NCBI GenBank assembly: GCA_024206355.1
Contig: JAAGZM010000224.1
Location: 1 to 10,689, forward strand
Direction: 5' to 3'
Origin: Gammaproteobacteria bacterium
GTDB taxonomy: Bacteria; Pseudomonadota; Gammaproteobacteria; Enterobacterales; GCA-2746155
DNA length: 10,689 nt
Position 1 is the stretch's first letter. Each line of letters starts with the position of its first letter. The notes below the pieces were generated by a model. The model was given only the letters and a program-made list of their open reading frames with translations, made no database searches and had not been told where the DNA came from. Shown in pieces: positions 1-5,901 of this stretch. Position numbers and translations under genes: made by a program.

Positions 1-1271
1 CAGGCACAAGCACTTATTATTTAAGGCGCAGCGGATCTGCGCTAAGACTTGGTATTTCAAACTACAAAATAAACAATATCAGCGTGACAGCGGACGCTAT
101 TTTTAATGCGGTCGCTGGTGATGTTATATCTTTTACGGTAAGCGTTAACGGATCTTTCACGTTATTTGGAAGAGGTACAGGTGGTGCTCATTTAAATACT
201 CTTATTGAATATGTTGAACTTGACTATGGGGTAGGTGTAACTCAGCTCAATGACGCAACAGCAAGCGACCACAGCGTGACTGGTTTGCAACCTGTGCTAG
301 TTGATACGGTTGGTTCAAATAACGCTACAGGCTCAGGGTTCGACACAAGCACCAATAATTACTGGGTTAACCTCGGTGGTGGCGCTGGCGCTGAGCAAGA
401 CCTTACATTGGTTAATACTGTCCAATCATCAAGCGCAACTCTATTAACTGCAAGTCAAGCGTTTGTAGGTCAGTCAATTAATTCTGAACAGTTGACGACT
501 GCTAGTTTATTATCGGTTGGTAGCGCAGGTTCGCAAACTGTTGTAATCACCAGTGCTGAACAGTTAACCGATGCTACGACAGTCAGCGTAGACCAAGCGT
601 TTACAACTGTTAGCACCAACGCTGAACAGTTAACCGATGCTACGACAGTCAGCGTAGACCAAGCGTTTGAAACTGTAATCACCAACGCTGCCCAAGTAAC
701 CGATGCTACGACAGTCAGCGTAGACCAAGCGTTTGCAACTGTTAGCACCAACGCTGAGCAGTTAACGACTGCTACCACGCTAGCGATTGATACCGCAGGT
801 TCACAAACTGTTACAATTATTAACGCTGCCCAAGTAACCGATGCCACGACAGTCAGCGTAGACCAAGCGTTTGCAACTGTTAGCACTAACGCTGAACAGT
901 TAACGACTGCTAGTTTATTATCAGTTACTAGCGCAGGTTCACAAACTGTTGTTATCAGCGATGCTGTTCAAACAACCGATGCCACGACAGTCAGCGTAGA
1001 CCAAACGTTTACAACTGTTAGCACCAACGCTGAACAGGACACTACGGCTAGCGTGATAACAGTGCCAGACCAAGACGCTTTCACCTTGGTTAATGCAATT
1101 CAAACAACGTCTAGCGATATTATTGAAGCAAGTCAAGCATTTATTACACAATCCATCTTGTCAGAGCAAAATACTATTGCTAGTATATCGTTTATCCCTG
1201 ATGATGTGACCGTTATCAATGTCACCTCTTTTAATTTAAAACAACCAAGATATAGAATGAAGGTGAAATAA
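1..1271 (+). CDS. Repeat-rich phage structural protein, probable fibre or decoration protein (5' end outside window)
   Basis: The frame is open from the first complete codon (3-5) to the TAA at 1269-1271, giving 422 visible residues. A GTG at 84 is in frame but sits inside continuous protein-like sequence (residues such as YKINNISVTADAIF flow across it), so the true start lies to the left. Visible residues 1-85 look like a compact beta-sandwich: alternating hydrophobics, and a segment GGAHLNTLIEYVEL that recalls the edge strand of C1q- or jelly-roll-like domains (a resemblance only). Residues 138-385 are about eleven tandem 22-24 residue repeats with a conserved start N-A-E-Q-x-T. The end is short and basic (KQPRYRMKVK). 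The protein is rich in Thr, Ser, Val and Ala, with no cysteine or membrane segment seen. It lies just upstream of capsid genes, so a virion surface role is inferred. Similar short Q-containing repeats occur, as I recall, in uncharacterised phage structural proteins. The exact function is not known. Confidence 0.8.
   Translation, partial: GTSTYYLRRSGSALRLGISNYKINNISVTADAIFNAVAGDVISFTVSVNGSFTLFGRGTGGAHLNTLIEYVELDYGVGVTQLNDATASDHSVTGLQPVLVDTVGSNNATGSGFDTSTNNYWVNLGGGAGAEQDLTLVNTVQSSSATLLTASQAFVGQSINSEQLTTASLLSVGSAGSQTVVITSAEQLTDATTVSVDQAFTTVSTNAEQLTDATTVSVDQAFETVITNAAQVTDATTVSVDQAFATVSTNAEQLTTATTLAIDTAGSQTVTIINAAQVTDATTVSVDQAFATVSTNAEQLTTASLLSVTSAGSQTVVISDAVQTTDATTVSVDQTFTTVSTNAEQDTTASVITVPDQDAFTLVNAIQTTSSDIIEASQAFITQSILSEQNTIASISFIPDDVTVINVTSFNLKQPRYRMKVK
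414..1157 (+). repeat. In-frame tandem repeat array of 66-bp (A) and 72-bp (B) units
   Basis: Unit starts, read from the protein frame, are 414 (diverged), 480 (B), 552 (A), 618 (A), 684 (A), 750 (B), 822 (A), 888 (B), 960 (A), 1026 (diverged) and 1092 (diverged). A units encode 22 residues centred on DATTVSVDQAF. B units encode 24 residues with AGSQTV in the second half. A 33-bp core beginning gatgc(t/c)acgacagtcagc recurs at 570, 636, 702, 840 and 978 with almost no changes, so spacing is 66, 66, 138 and 138 bp. DNA identity among inner units is much higher than at the array edges. This suggests recent duplication or homogenisation by recombination. Confidence 0.93.
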
Positions 1272-1666
1272 TGGCTGTATATTCAAGCTCTAATTTTAAG
1301 CGCAATGGCGCACAACATTTAAAAGACAACTGTAATTTAGTTGCGCTAGTGGTTGACCCTGTTCAATCAGACAACTACGCCACAGCTTTTGCCAAAGTTA
1401 TTGCGTCAACTGCGTATACTTCAAGTGATGTGACGTTAGCTGATGTAGGTAATAACTTGACTATCACGACTAACCCAAAAAGCGACATTGACCCGAGTGG
1501 TGTTGCCGCTGACACCGATGACATCGCTGTTTGTTATTTTGACACAGTAGCTCAAGAAGCCATCTTGGTTCAAGACGTTGTAGACCGCGAAATTCTTAAC
1601 GGTGCTGGTGATACAGTTAATATCCCTGCTGGCGTAATTACTATTAACAACTTAGTGAGCGTGTAA
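1271..1666 (+). CDS. Small phage structural protein, unknown role (131 aa)
   Basis: The ATG at 1271 shares its A with the upstream TAA (TAATG), and a GGTGA ribosome-binding-like motif sits at 1262-1266, so the start is well set and translation is probably coupled. The protein begins MAVYSSSNFKRNGAQHLKDN and continues as a beta-rich protein with segments such as LTITTNPKSDIDPSG and a terminal GAGDTVNIPAGVITINNLVSV. No catalytic motif, signal peptide, membrane helix or coiled coil is seen. From memory, this pattern (short start helix, then beta strands with a DTVNIP-type motif before the end) matches a family of uncharacterised proteins found among phage head genes. Its place between a repeat protein and the capsid gene fits a virion structural or capsid-surface protein. 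Function is inferred from context only. Confidence 0.8.
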   Translation: MAVYSSSNFKRNGAQHLKDNCNLVALVVDPVQSDNYATAFAKVIASTAYTSSDVTLADVGNNLTITTNPKSDIDPSGVAADTDDIAVCYFDTVAQEAILVQDVVDREILNGAGDTVNIPAGVITINNLVSV

Positions 1667-1998
1667 TGAGTTACCAAGCTATTGTTTATCAAAACCAAGA
1701 TGATGTAGTTATACTTGACGAGGTTATGGACGGTGATAGCTTGGTTAATTTCACTGGCGCTGGTTTTGTCCGTTTGGGTGTGACCTTGGTTGATACATTA
1801 ACCAATGAGGTGACTATCTTAGACAGCACAACTGACGCGGTTACTTACGAAATTGGTAAGATAACCTTGAAAATAGGTCACGATGTGCCGATGATAAATG
1901 AGCAAAGAAGTTACAGCGCTCGCATCATGGGTTATCGTACACTTATTGACAGTGGTGAAACATTAATTGACAAACTAAAAATTACTGTTAAATTATAA
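1666..1998 (+). CDS. Small beta-rich phage structural protein, possibly an Ig-like or baseplate-adaptor-like fold (110 aa)
   Basis: The ATG overlaps the previous stop (TAATG at 1664-1668). The 110 residues read as one all-beta domain: hydrophobic strands around FVRLGVTLVDTL, a turn with DSTTDAVTYEIGKITLKIG, then YSARIMGYRTLIDSGETL and a final DKLKITVKL strand. The G-K-I-T-L-K-I-G followed by Y-x-A-R-I-x-x-Y pattern resembles small phage proteins with an Ig-like or upper-baseplate-type domain. This is pattern recall, not a search result. No signal peptide or membrane segment is seen. It and the 131-residue gene upstream form a coupled pair between the repeat protein and the capsid gene. The two may attach the repeat protein to the capsid or tail, which is speculation. 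Confidence 0.78.
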   Translation: MSYQAIVYQNQDDVVILDEVMDGDSLVNFTGAGFVRLGVTLVDTLTNEVTILDSTTDAVTYEIGKITLKIGHDVPMINEQRSYSARIMGYRTLIDSGETLIDKLKITVKL

Positions 1999-2006
1999 TC
2001 ATAAAT

Positions 2007-2029
2007 ATGAAAAGGTTGGTGAAATAATG
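2007..2029 (+). promoter_or_regulatory. Start-site context of the capsid gene, including a six-codon mini-ORF that ends at its ATG
   Basis: The 28-base gap 1999-2026 holds ATG at 2007, six codons (M-K-R-L-V-K) and TAA at 2025-2027, which overlaps the capsid ATG at 2027 as TAATG. GGTGA at 2018-2022 can serve as a weak ribosome-binding site with 4 bases of spacing, and AAAAGG lies just before it at 2010-2015. The segment copies 1257-1273 (ATGAAGGTGAAATAATG) except for a 6-base insert AAGGTT. Whether the mini-ORF is translated is unknown; it may be the relic of a gene end. Confidence 0.45.
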
Positions 2030-4042
2030 CCTCAAGCTGAACTTAAATCGCTAGATGGCTTACCAGAATTAACGACTAGAGCTGATGTTCAATTAGACTC
2101 AGCTAATGTTGATGATATGACTGTTGAGGTTATATTTACAACAGGTCAGCGCGGTAAGCGTAGCATCACAGATGCAAACGGTGAGCTTATCACGTTCTAT
2201 GAAGAACTGGAAATCTCAACTAGCGCTATTCGAACTGATAGACTTAATAAAGGTTTACAGGTCATTGATAACCATGATACTAGTAAAGGTGTCGCGGGTA
2301 GCTTTGGTGTCACCAGAGCTTTTGAAATTGTTAATGGTATGGTTAAAGGTGTTGCTCAATTTTCTAAGAGAGCTGAGGATATTTTTAACGATGTGAAAGG
2401 TGGTATTCTTAAGCACTTCTCACTTGGTTATAAAGTACACCGCTATCAACAAGTAGGCGAACAAGACGGTTTACCCGTGTTACGTGCTGTTGATTGGCAA
2501 CCTACCGAACTTTCAATTGTCCCTGTTAGTTTTGAAACTGAAAACGGGATACGTTCCGAGTCACCAACTAATTCAGTAGAAATCGAATTTTTAACACAAC
2601 CCAACGAAGAGGATTCACGCGCTATGCCTGATGAAATTTTAAACCCTGAAGGTGGTCAACAGCGTAGCGCGCCAGCCGCGCCAGTTGTTGCAGCACCAGA
2701 AATTAACGCTGACGCTATTCGTCAAGAAGAGTCAAAGCGTATGGCTGATATTTTACTTGTTACTCGTCAGGCTAAAATGGACGATGCAACAGCTATCGAA
2801 TATTTTAATGCTGGTCACTCTGTTGAGCAAGCGCGAACTGCCGCTTTCGACAAGTTAACTGCGCAAGACGAACAACGCGCCATCCCGCAAGCGGGTAGCA
2901 CTCCGCACATGCAAACCGTTGATGATGGTTCTGAAGCTCGTCAGATTCGCACTGAAGCAGTTACAGACGCTATCTTAATGCGAGCGCATGGTGAAGGTGA
3001 AATCGCTGGTAAGTTTAAGGAAATGTCTGATTTAGCTCGCGGTATGACTGGTTTAACCATGTCTGAAATGGTTCGTGAAGTTATTGGCGACCAAGCTAAA
3101 GGCGTTCATAGTAAAAATGAATTGTTCAAACGTGCTTTCAACTCGTCAAGCGATTTTCCAATTGCACTAGAAGCGGCTGTTAATAAGTCACTACGCGCAA
3201 GTTATGAAGAAAACGAAGCCACATACGAGCCATTAGGTCGTCGTGCAACGGTTACTGACTTTAAGAAAAAGAATATTATCCAAATGGGTGATATGCCAGA
3301 CCTTAAAGACCTTAACGAACATGGTGAATTTGAGCGCTCAACACTAAGCGAATCAGGCGAAAGCTATTCAATCGCTACTGCTGGTCGTATTTTGGGTATT
3401 ACACGTAAAGCATTGATTAATGATGATTTAGGTGTATTCACAATGATGTCACAATGGGGCGCGTCAGCTCGTCGTTATCAGCAAGATAAAGTCTGGGGTG
3501 CGTTACTTGGTTGGGACTTCACTAAGAATAAAGCTCAAGCTTACAATATGGCTGATGGTAAAAACTTCTGGCATGTTGACCATAACAACGTGGTTACTGG
3601 TGTTGGTTCAGCGTTATCGTTAGAAGCATTAGCCGAGGCACGTAAGCGTGGTCGTCAAGCTAAGACTAAAGACGGTAATCGAATGAACATTGATTACACG
3701 TATATCGTTGTTCCACCTGAATTAGAAACGCTAGCTAATCAGTTGTTAGTACAGGTTTACACACCTAACACGGCTGCTGACACTAATCAATTCCGTGGAC
3801 GCTACCAAATTATTGTTGAACCGCGTTTGTCTGATACTGCTAACGGTGCAACTCAATGGTACATGTTTAGCGGCAATGCTCGCTTGCCTGTATTTGAGTA
3901 TGCATTCTTAGCAGGTGAAGAAGAGTTAAACATTGAAACTCGTCATGGTTTTGATGTCGATGGTATGGAAATTCGCGCACGTACCGACTTTGGTGTAGGT
4001 CTTGTTGACCCGCTTGGCGGCTTACGAAACGCAGGAGTATAA
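2027..4042 (+). CDS. Prohead protease / major capsid protein fusion
   Basis: This 671-residue protein joins two functions that many phages keep separate. Residues 20-190 match the HK97-type prohead protease (peptidase family S78, formerly U35): a beta-rich start, His83 in VIDNHD, Ser132 in KHFSLGY, and Glu161 in QPTELSIVP. These fit the family's catalytic His and Ser with a supporting acid. Residues 190-370 are a charged, helix-rich linker (EESKRMADILL, ALEAAVNKSL) that begins with a Pro/Ala stretch. It probably acts as scaffold and is cut during maturation. Residues 372-671 are the capsid shell domain, with RRATVTDFKKKN, GRILGITRKALINDDLGVF, KNFWHVDHNN and ETRHGFDVDGMEIRARTDFG, the pattern of fusion capsids in many proteobacterial prophages. 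The ATG at 2027 follows GGTGA at 2018. The next gene is the DUF2190-like decoration protein, as expected. No frameshift or missing catalytic residue is seen. Confidence 0.93.
   Translation: MPQAELKSLDGLPELTTRADVQLDSANVDDMTVEVIFTTGQRGKRSITDANGELITFYEELEISTSAIRTDRLNKGLQVIDNHDTSKGVAGSFGVTRAFEIVNGMVKGVAQFSKRAEDIFNDVKGGILKHFSLGYKVHRYQQVGEQDGLPVLRAVDWQPTELSIVPVSFETENGIRSESPTNSVEIEFLTQPNEEDSRAMPDEILNPEGGQQRSAPAAPVVAAPEINADAIRQEESKRMADILLVTRQAKMDDATAIEYFNAGHSVEQARTAAFDKLTAQDEQRAIPQAGSTPHMQTVDDGSEARQIRTEAVTDAILMRAHGEGEIAGKFKEMSDLARGMTGLTMSEMVREVIGDQAKGVHSKNELFKRAFNSSSDFPIALEAAVNKSLRASYEENEATYEPLGRRATVTDFKKKNIIQMGDMPDLKDLNEHGEFERSTLSESGESYSIATAGRILGITRKALINDDLGVFTMMSQWGASARRYQQDKVWGALLGWDFTKNKAQAYNMADGKNFWHVDHNNVVTGVGSALSLEALAEARKRGRQAKTKDGNRMNIDYTYIVVPPELETLANQLLVQVYTPNTAADTNQFRGRYQIIVEPRLSDTANGATQWYMFSGNARLPVFEYAFLAGEEELNIETRHGFDVDGMEIRARTDFGVGLVDPLGGLRNAGV
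4033..4037 (+). promoter_or_regulatory. Ribosome-binding site AGGAG for the decoration protein gene
   Basis: AGGAG lies at the very end of the capsid gene, 9 bases before the ATG at 4047. It decides the start: an earlier in-frame ATG at 4002 would lie inside the capsid gene, has no comparable site, and would add 15 residues unlike the family. Confidence 0.8.
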
Positions 4043-4046
4043 TATA

Positions 4047-4382
4047 ATGGCTAAGAATTACATTAAATCAGGTTGTATTTTAACTGTCACGGCTATTGCT
4101 GCTGTGACAAGTGGTGAACCAGTTATCGTTGGTTCGTTGTTCGGCATTCCAATGACTTCAGCCGCAATCGGTGAAGAGTTTGAATTGAAAGTAGATGGTG
4201 TTTGGACGATTGCTAAAACAACGGCTAACACACCTGCTCAATTTGCTAAAGCTTACTGGAATGACACTGCCAAAGAAGTGACAACAACAGCATCGGGCAA
4301 TACTTTAGTGGGTGTATTTAGTTACGCTTACGATGGTACAACCAGTGAAGCTGAAGTACGCTTGAATGGTAATAGCATTTAG
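4047..4382 (+). CDS. DUF2190-like capsid decoration / stabilisation protein (111 aa)
   Basis: The protein starts MAKNYIKSGCILTVTA and shows the family pattern of DUF2190 phage proteins: a short polar start, G-x-x-L-T-V-T-A, then SGEPVIVGSLFGIPM, a strand pair around EFELKVDGVWTIAKT, and late AYWNDTAKEVT and GNTLVGVFSYAY. Family length is about 100-120 residues, so 111 residues fit. Members usually follow directly after the capsid gene and are thought to decorate or cement the capsid surface; the lambda gpD-like role is inference. The ATG at 4047 is chosen over 4002 because of the AGGAG at 4033 and the 4-base gap after the capsid stop. The TAG at 4380-4382 abuts the next ATG, so the next gene is likely coupled to this one. 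Confidence 0.88.
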   Translation: MAKNYIKSGCILTVTAIAAVTSGEPVIVGSLFGIPMTSAAIGEEFELKVDGVWTIAKTTANTPAQFAKAYWNDTAKEVTTTASGNTLVGVFSYAYDGTTSEAEVRLNGNSI

Positions 4383-4718
4383 ATGAATGCTATTGATAAA
4401 ACCTTTGAACGCGCTTCTCGTGCGTTCTTTGGCATCTTGGGTGTTCCGTGTTTATACACGGTTTACTCAAGTGGTCTTGACTTGGTTATAAAACCTCAAG
4501 TCATCATCAAAAAAGAGGTTGAAACCTTTGATTCAATGGGTATGCTCGTTGGTTATGAAACCCAAGCCACATTTAGCAAGTCAGAAGTCAGCCCCGTTTT
4601 TCGTGATGTCTTTATGTTGTTGCATAATGATGGTAGCACCAGTTATCAAGTGGAAAAGCTAGTGTCTGAAAGTAATACACAGATAACTATGATAGTGTTA
4701 GAACTTAAAGATGACTAG
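4383..4718 (+). CDS. Head-tail joining protein (gpFII-like connector)
   Basis: The 111-residue product begins with a helix-like segment (DKTFERASRAFFGILGVPC) followed by a beta barrel pattern: TVYSSGLDLVIKPQVII, EVETFDSMGMLVGYETQATF, then SYQVEKLVSES and a terminal ITMIVLELKDD. This layout (A-F-F-x-x-L-G-V-P, then strands, then a final hydrophobic strand) is that of small head-tail joining proteins related in fold to lambda gpFII, which sit at the neck between connector and tail. The ATG follows directly on the upstream TAG, with no clear ribosome-binding site, so translation probably relies on coupling. Its stop lies inside the next gene. Sequence identity in this family is low, so the call rests on size, strand pattern and position. 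Confidence 0.72.
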   Translation: MNAIDKTFERASRAFFGILGVPCLYTVYSSGLDLVIKPQVIIKKEVETFDSMGMLVGYETQATFSKSEVSPVFRDVFMLLHNDGSTSYQVEKLVSESNTQITMIVLELKDD

Positions 4719-5319
4719 CCGAGTTAGTTATAGCATGGTTCAAATGAGCGGATTAATTCAGCGCTTTGACCAATACGGCATCAAAGGGCGTGGCGCTCTG
4801 GCTAACGCGATGAACCGTGGTAATACTTATTCACGGAATTTGGGTGTAAACGAGATCAAGAAATCAGTTAATCTTGACGAGGCGTTTATTAAAACTAAAT
4901 TGAAAGCACTGAAGCGAGCTAGCCCTCAAAAGCTACGAACTGAGATTGGCACACCTTCGCGCGGTGTCCTGTTAACTCGCTATCCTCATAGCAAGGTTGA
5001 CAAGGGTTACAATGTTAGAGTTAAGCGCGGTGGTGGCGGTACTGATATTACAGGTGCGTTCAGGATGAAGCTACGCGGCACTGGTGGTAAGTACGGCTTA
5101 GGTATTCGCTCTGGTGTTGCTGCTAGAATGCGCGGCTCGTTCAAGTCTCAAACTTTTGCTAGAATTCAAGCAATGAATAGGCGTACTAGAGGTCGTGGTG
5201 TTTGGATGATGTATTCGATGTCGGTAGGTCAAATGTTCAAGCTACTGCGCGATGATGTATCACAACCGACCATTGGTTTTATACGTCAAGAATTTTTGAA
5301 GAATTTGGAAAACTTATAA
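4711..5319 (+). CDS. Minor tail protein Z-like (GPZ family) neck/tail completion protein
   Basis: This 202-residue basic protein (many Arg and Lys) shows the layout of prophage minor tail protein Z: a helix with ALANAMNRGNTYSRNLGVNEI, a helix around DEAFIKTKLKAL, a strand GTPSRGVLLTRYPHS, a glycine-rich loop near residue 110 (KRGGGGTDITGAFRM), an Arg-rich stretch, and MMYSMSVGQMFKLL, which corresponds to the family's L-Y-G-P-S-V-x-x-x-F motif. The role is inferred from the family: tail completion or neck assembly, in the place where lambda has Z. The ATG lies 8 bases inside the upstream gene (ATGACTAG), and the TAA overlaps the next ATG. Two glycine-rich segments (residues 105-125) may be flexible DNA- or protein-binding loops, which is inference. 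Confidence 0.8.
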   Translation: MTSRVSYSMVQMSGLIQRFDQYGIKGRGALANAMNRGNTYSRNLGVNEIKKSVNLDEAFIKTKLKALKRASPQKLRTEIGTPSRGVLLTRYPHSKVDKGYNVRVKRGGGGTDITGAFRMKLRGTGGKYGLGIRSGVAARMRGSFKSQTFARIQAMNRRTRGRGVWMMYSMSVGQMFKLLRDDVSQPTIGFIRQEFLKNLENL

Positions 5320-5753
5320 TGCCAGTTGAAGCAACCGAAGTTATTAACGAACTAGTTGAGCGACTTGAGACAACAGGTTTACCCGTTCATTACGCTTACT
5401 TAGATATGATTGTTAGCGGTCACACTGTTAATTATCCTTTCATTGCAGTAGCGCCAGAAAGCGACAGTGAAATACCTCAAGGCAATGACAAGAAAGTTAA
5501 GATTGACAGGGTGGTTACAGTTGTCGCGGTTATTGAGCGTGTTCGGGGTGATACTATTATTCCGATGCAGCAATTAGATACAGTGTTGAAAAATGTTCGC
5601 TTAGCTTTGAGTTTTGACGAATACGACAAACCAAGTAATATGAAAGCGCTATCTTATGCATTAGGTTCAGCTAAGTTTAAGTTGCCTGACGCGGGTGATG
5701 AATATGTTTATTTTGAGCTTGATTTAACCGTTACTTATATGGAAACTCGATGA
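5319..5753 (+). CDS. Tail terminator protein, minor tail protein U-like
   Basis: The 144-residue product has the alpha/beta layout of phage tail terminators: a start helix (EATEVINELVERLETTGLPVHYA), then beta strands with YPFIAVAPESD, a long strand DRVVTVVAVIERV, a helix (MQQLDTVLKNVRLALSF) and a final strand YVYFELDLTVTYMETR. In lambda, gpU forms the ring that stops tail tube growth and joins it to the head. Position between the Z-like gene and the tail tube gene matches this. It starts at the TAATG overlap (5317-5321) and ends with TGA at 5751-5753, inside the ATGATGA where the next small gene begins. No domain is missing relative to the usual 130-150 residues. Confidence 0.78.
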   Translation: MPVEATEVINELVERLETTGLPVHYAYLDMIVSGHTVNYPFIAVAPESDSEIPQGNDKKVKIDRVVTVVAVIERVRGDTIIPMQQLDTVLKNVRLALSFDEYDKPSNMKALSYALGSAKFKLPDAGDEYVYFELDLTVTYMETR

Positions 5754-5893
5754 TGAAAGATTACACAATTTTAAAAGAATTTTTATTAGACCGAGTGCTA
5801 ATGAAACCAGCCGCCAAAGGCGATAAACCAGCGACCGTTAAGTTACGACTTGACCAAGCTAAACCACTGCTTGATAGCAAGCATATTAAATAG
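5750..5893 (+). CDS. Small phage protein of unknown function (47 aa)
   Basis: A complete frame runs from ATG 5750 (or the adjacent ATG 5753) to TAG 5891-5893. Translation gives MMKDYTILKEFLLDRV, then LMKPAAKGDKPATVKLRLD, then QAKPLLDSKHIK. The start overlaps the upstream stop as ATGATGA, so translation is probably coupled, and the end sits against the AGGAA site of the tail tube gene. The closing pattern (K-G-D-x-x-x-V-x-L-x-x-x-Q-A-x-x-L-L-x-x-x-x-I-K) is common in very small phage proteins that look like short SH3-like or beta-hairpin modules. The match is from memory, and such genes often sit between tail terminator and tail tube genes. Without it there would be a 148-base gap in an otherwise tightly packed operon. 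Function is unknown. Confidence 0.75.
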   Translation: MMKDYTILKEFLLDRVLMKPAAKGDKPATVKLRLDQAKPLLDSKHIK

Positions 5894-5896
5894 GAA
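5892..5896 (+). promoter_or_regulatory. Ribosome-binding site AGGAA for the tail tube gene
   Basis: AGGAA overlaps the TAG stop of the small upstream gene and lies 5 bases before the ATG at 5902. It sets the start of the tail tube gene, and the strong purine run fits a highly expressed structural gene. Confidence 0.65.
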
Positions 5897-5901
5897 ATAA
5901 G

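Noticed and set aside
470..886. Long open frame on the minus strand opposite the repeat array (138 residues)
   Set aside because: It is a shadow of the repeats: low-stop repeat DNA keeps the complementary frame open. The product is a compositional mirror of the repeat, and no ribosome-binding site or neighbouring minus-strand gene supports it.
939..1151. Minus-strand frame of 70 residues with several cysteines
   Set aside because: It lies fully inside the well-supported plus-strand repeat gene and has no start-site signal or family resemblance.
414..1157. CRISPR array or integron-like repeats
   Set aside because: Units are 66-72 bp, contiguous, without unique spacers, and kept in a single coding frame, so they are protein repeats.
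2124..2858. Plus-strand alternative frames of 90 and 68 residues (2124-2396 and 2652-2858)
   Set aside because: Both are out-of-frame readings of the protease-capsid fusion, whose own frame has intact catalytic residues and family motifs.
4002..4046. Upstream ATG at 4002 as start of the decoration protein
   Set aside because: It would overlap the capsid gene by 41 bases, lacks a ribosome-binding site, and adds residues foreign to the family. The ATG at 4047 follows AGGAG at proper spacing.
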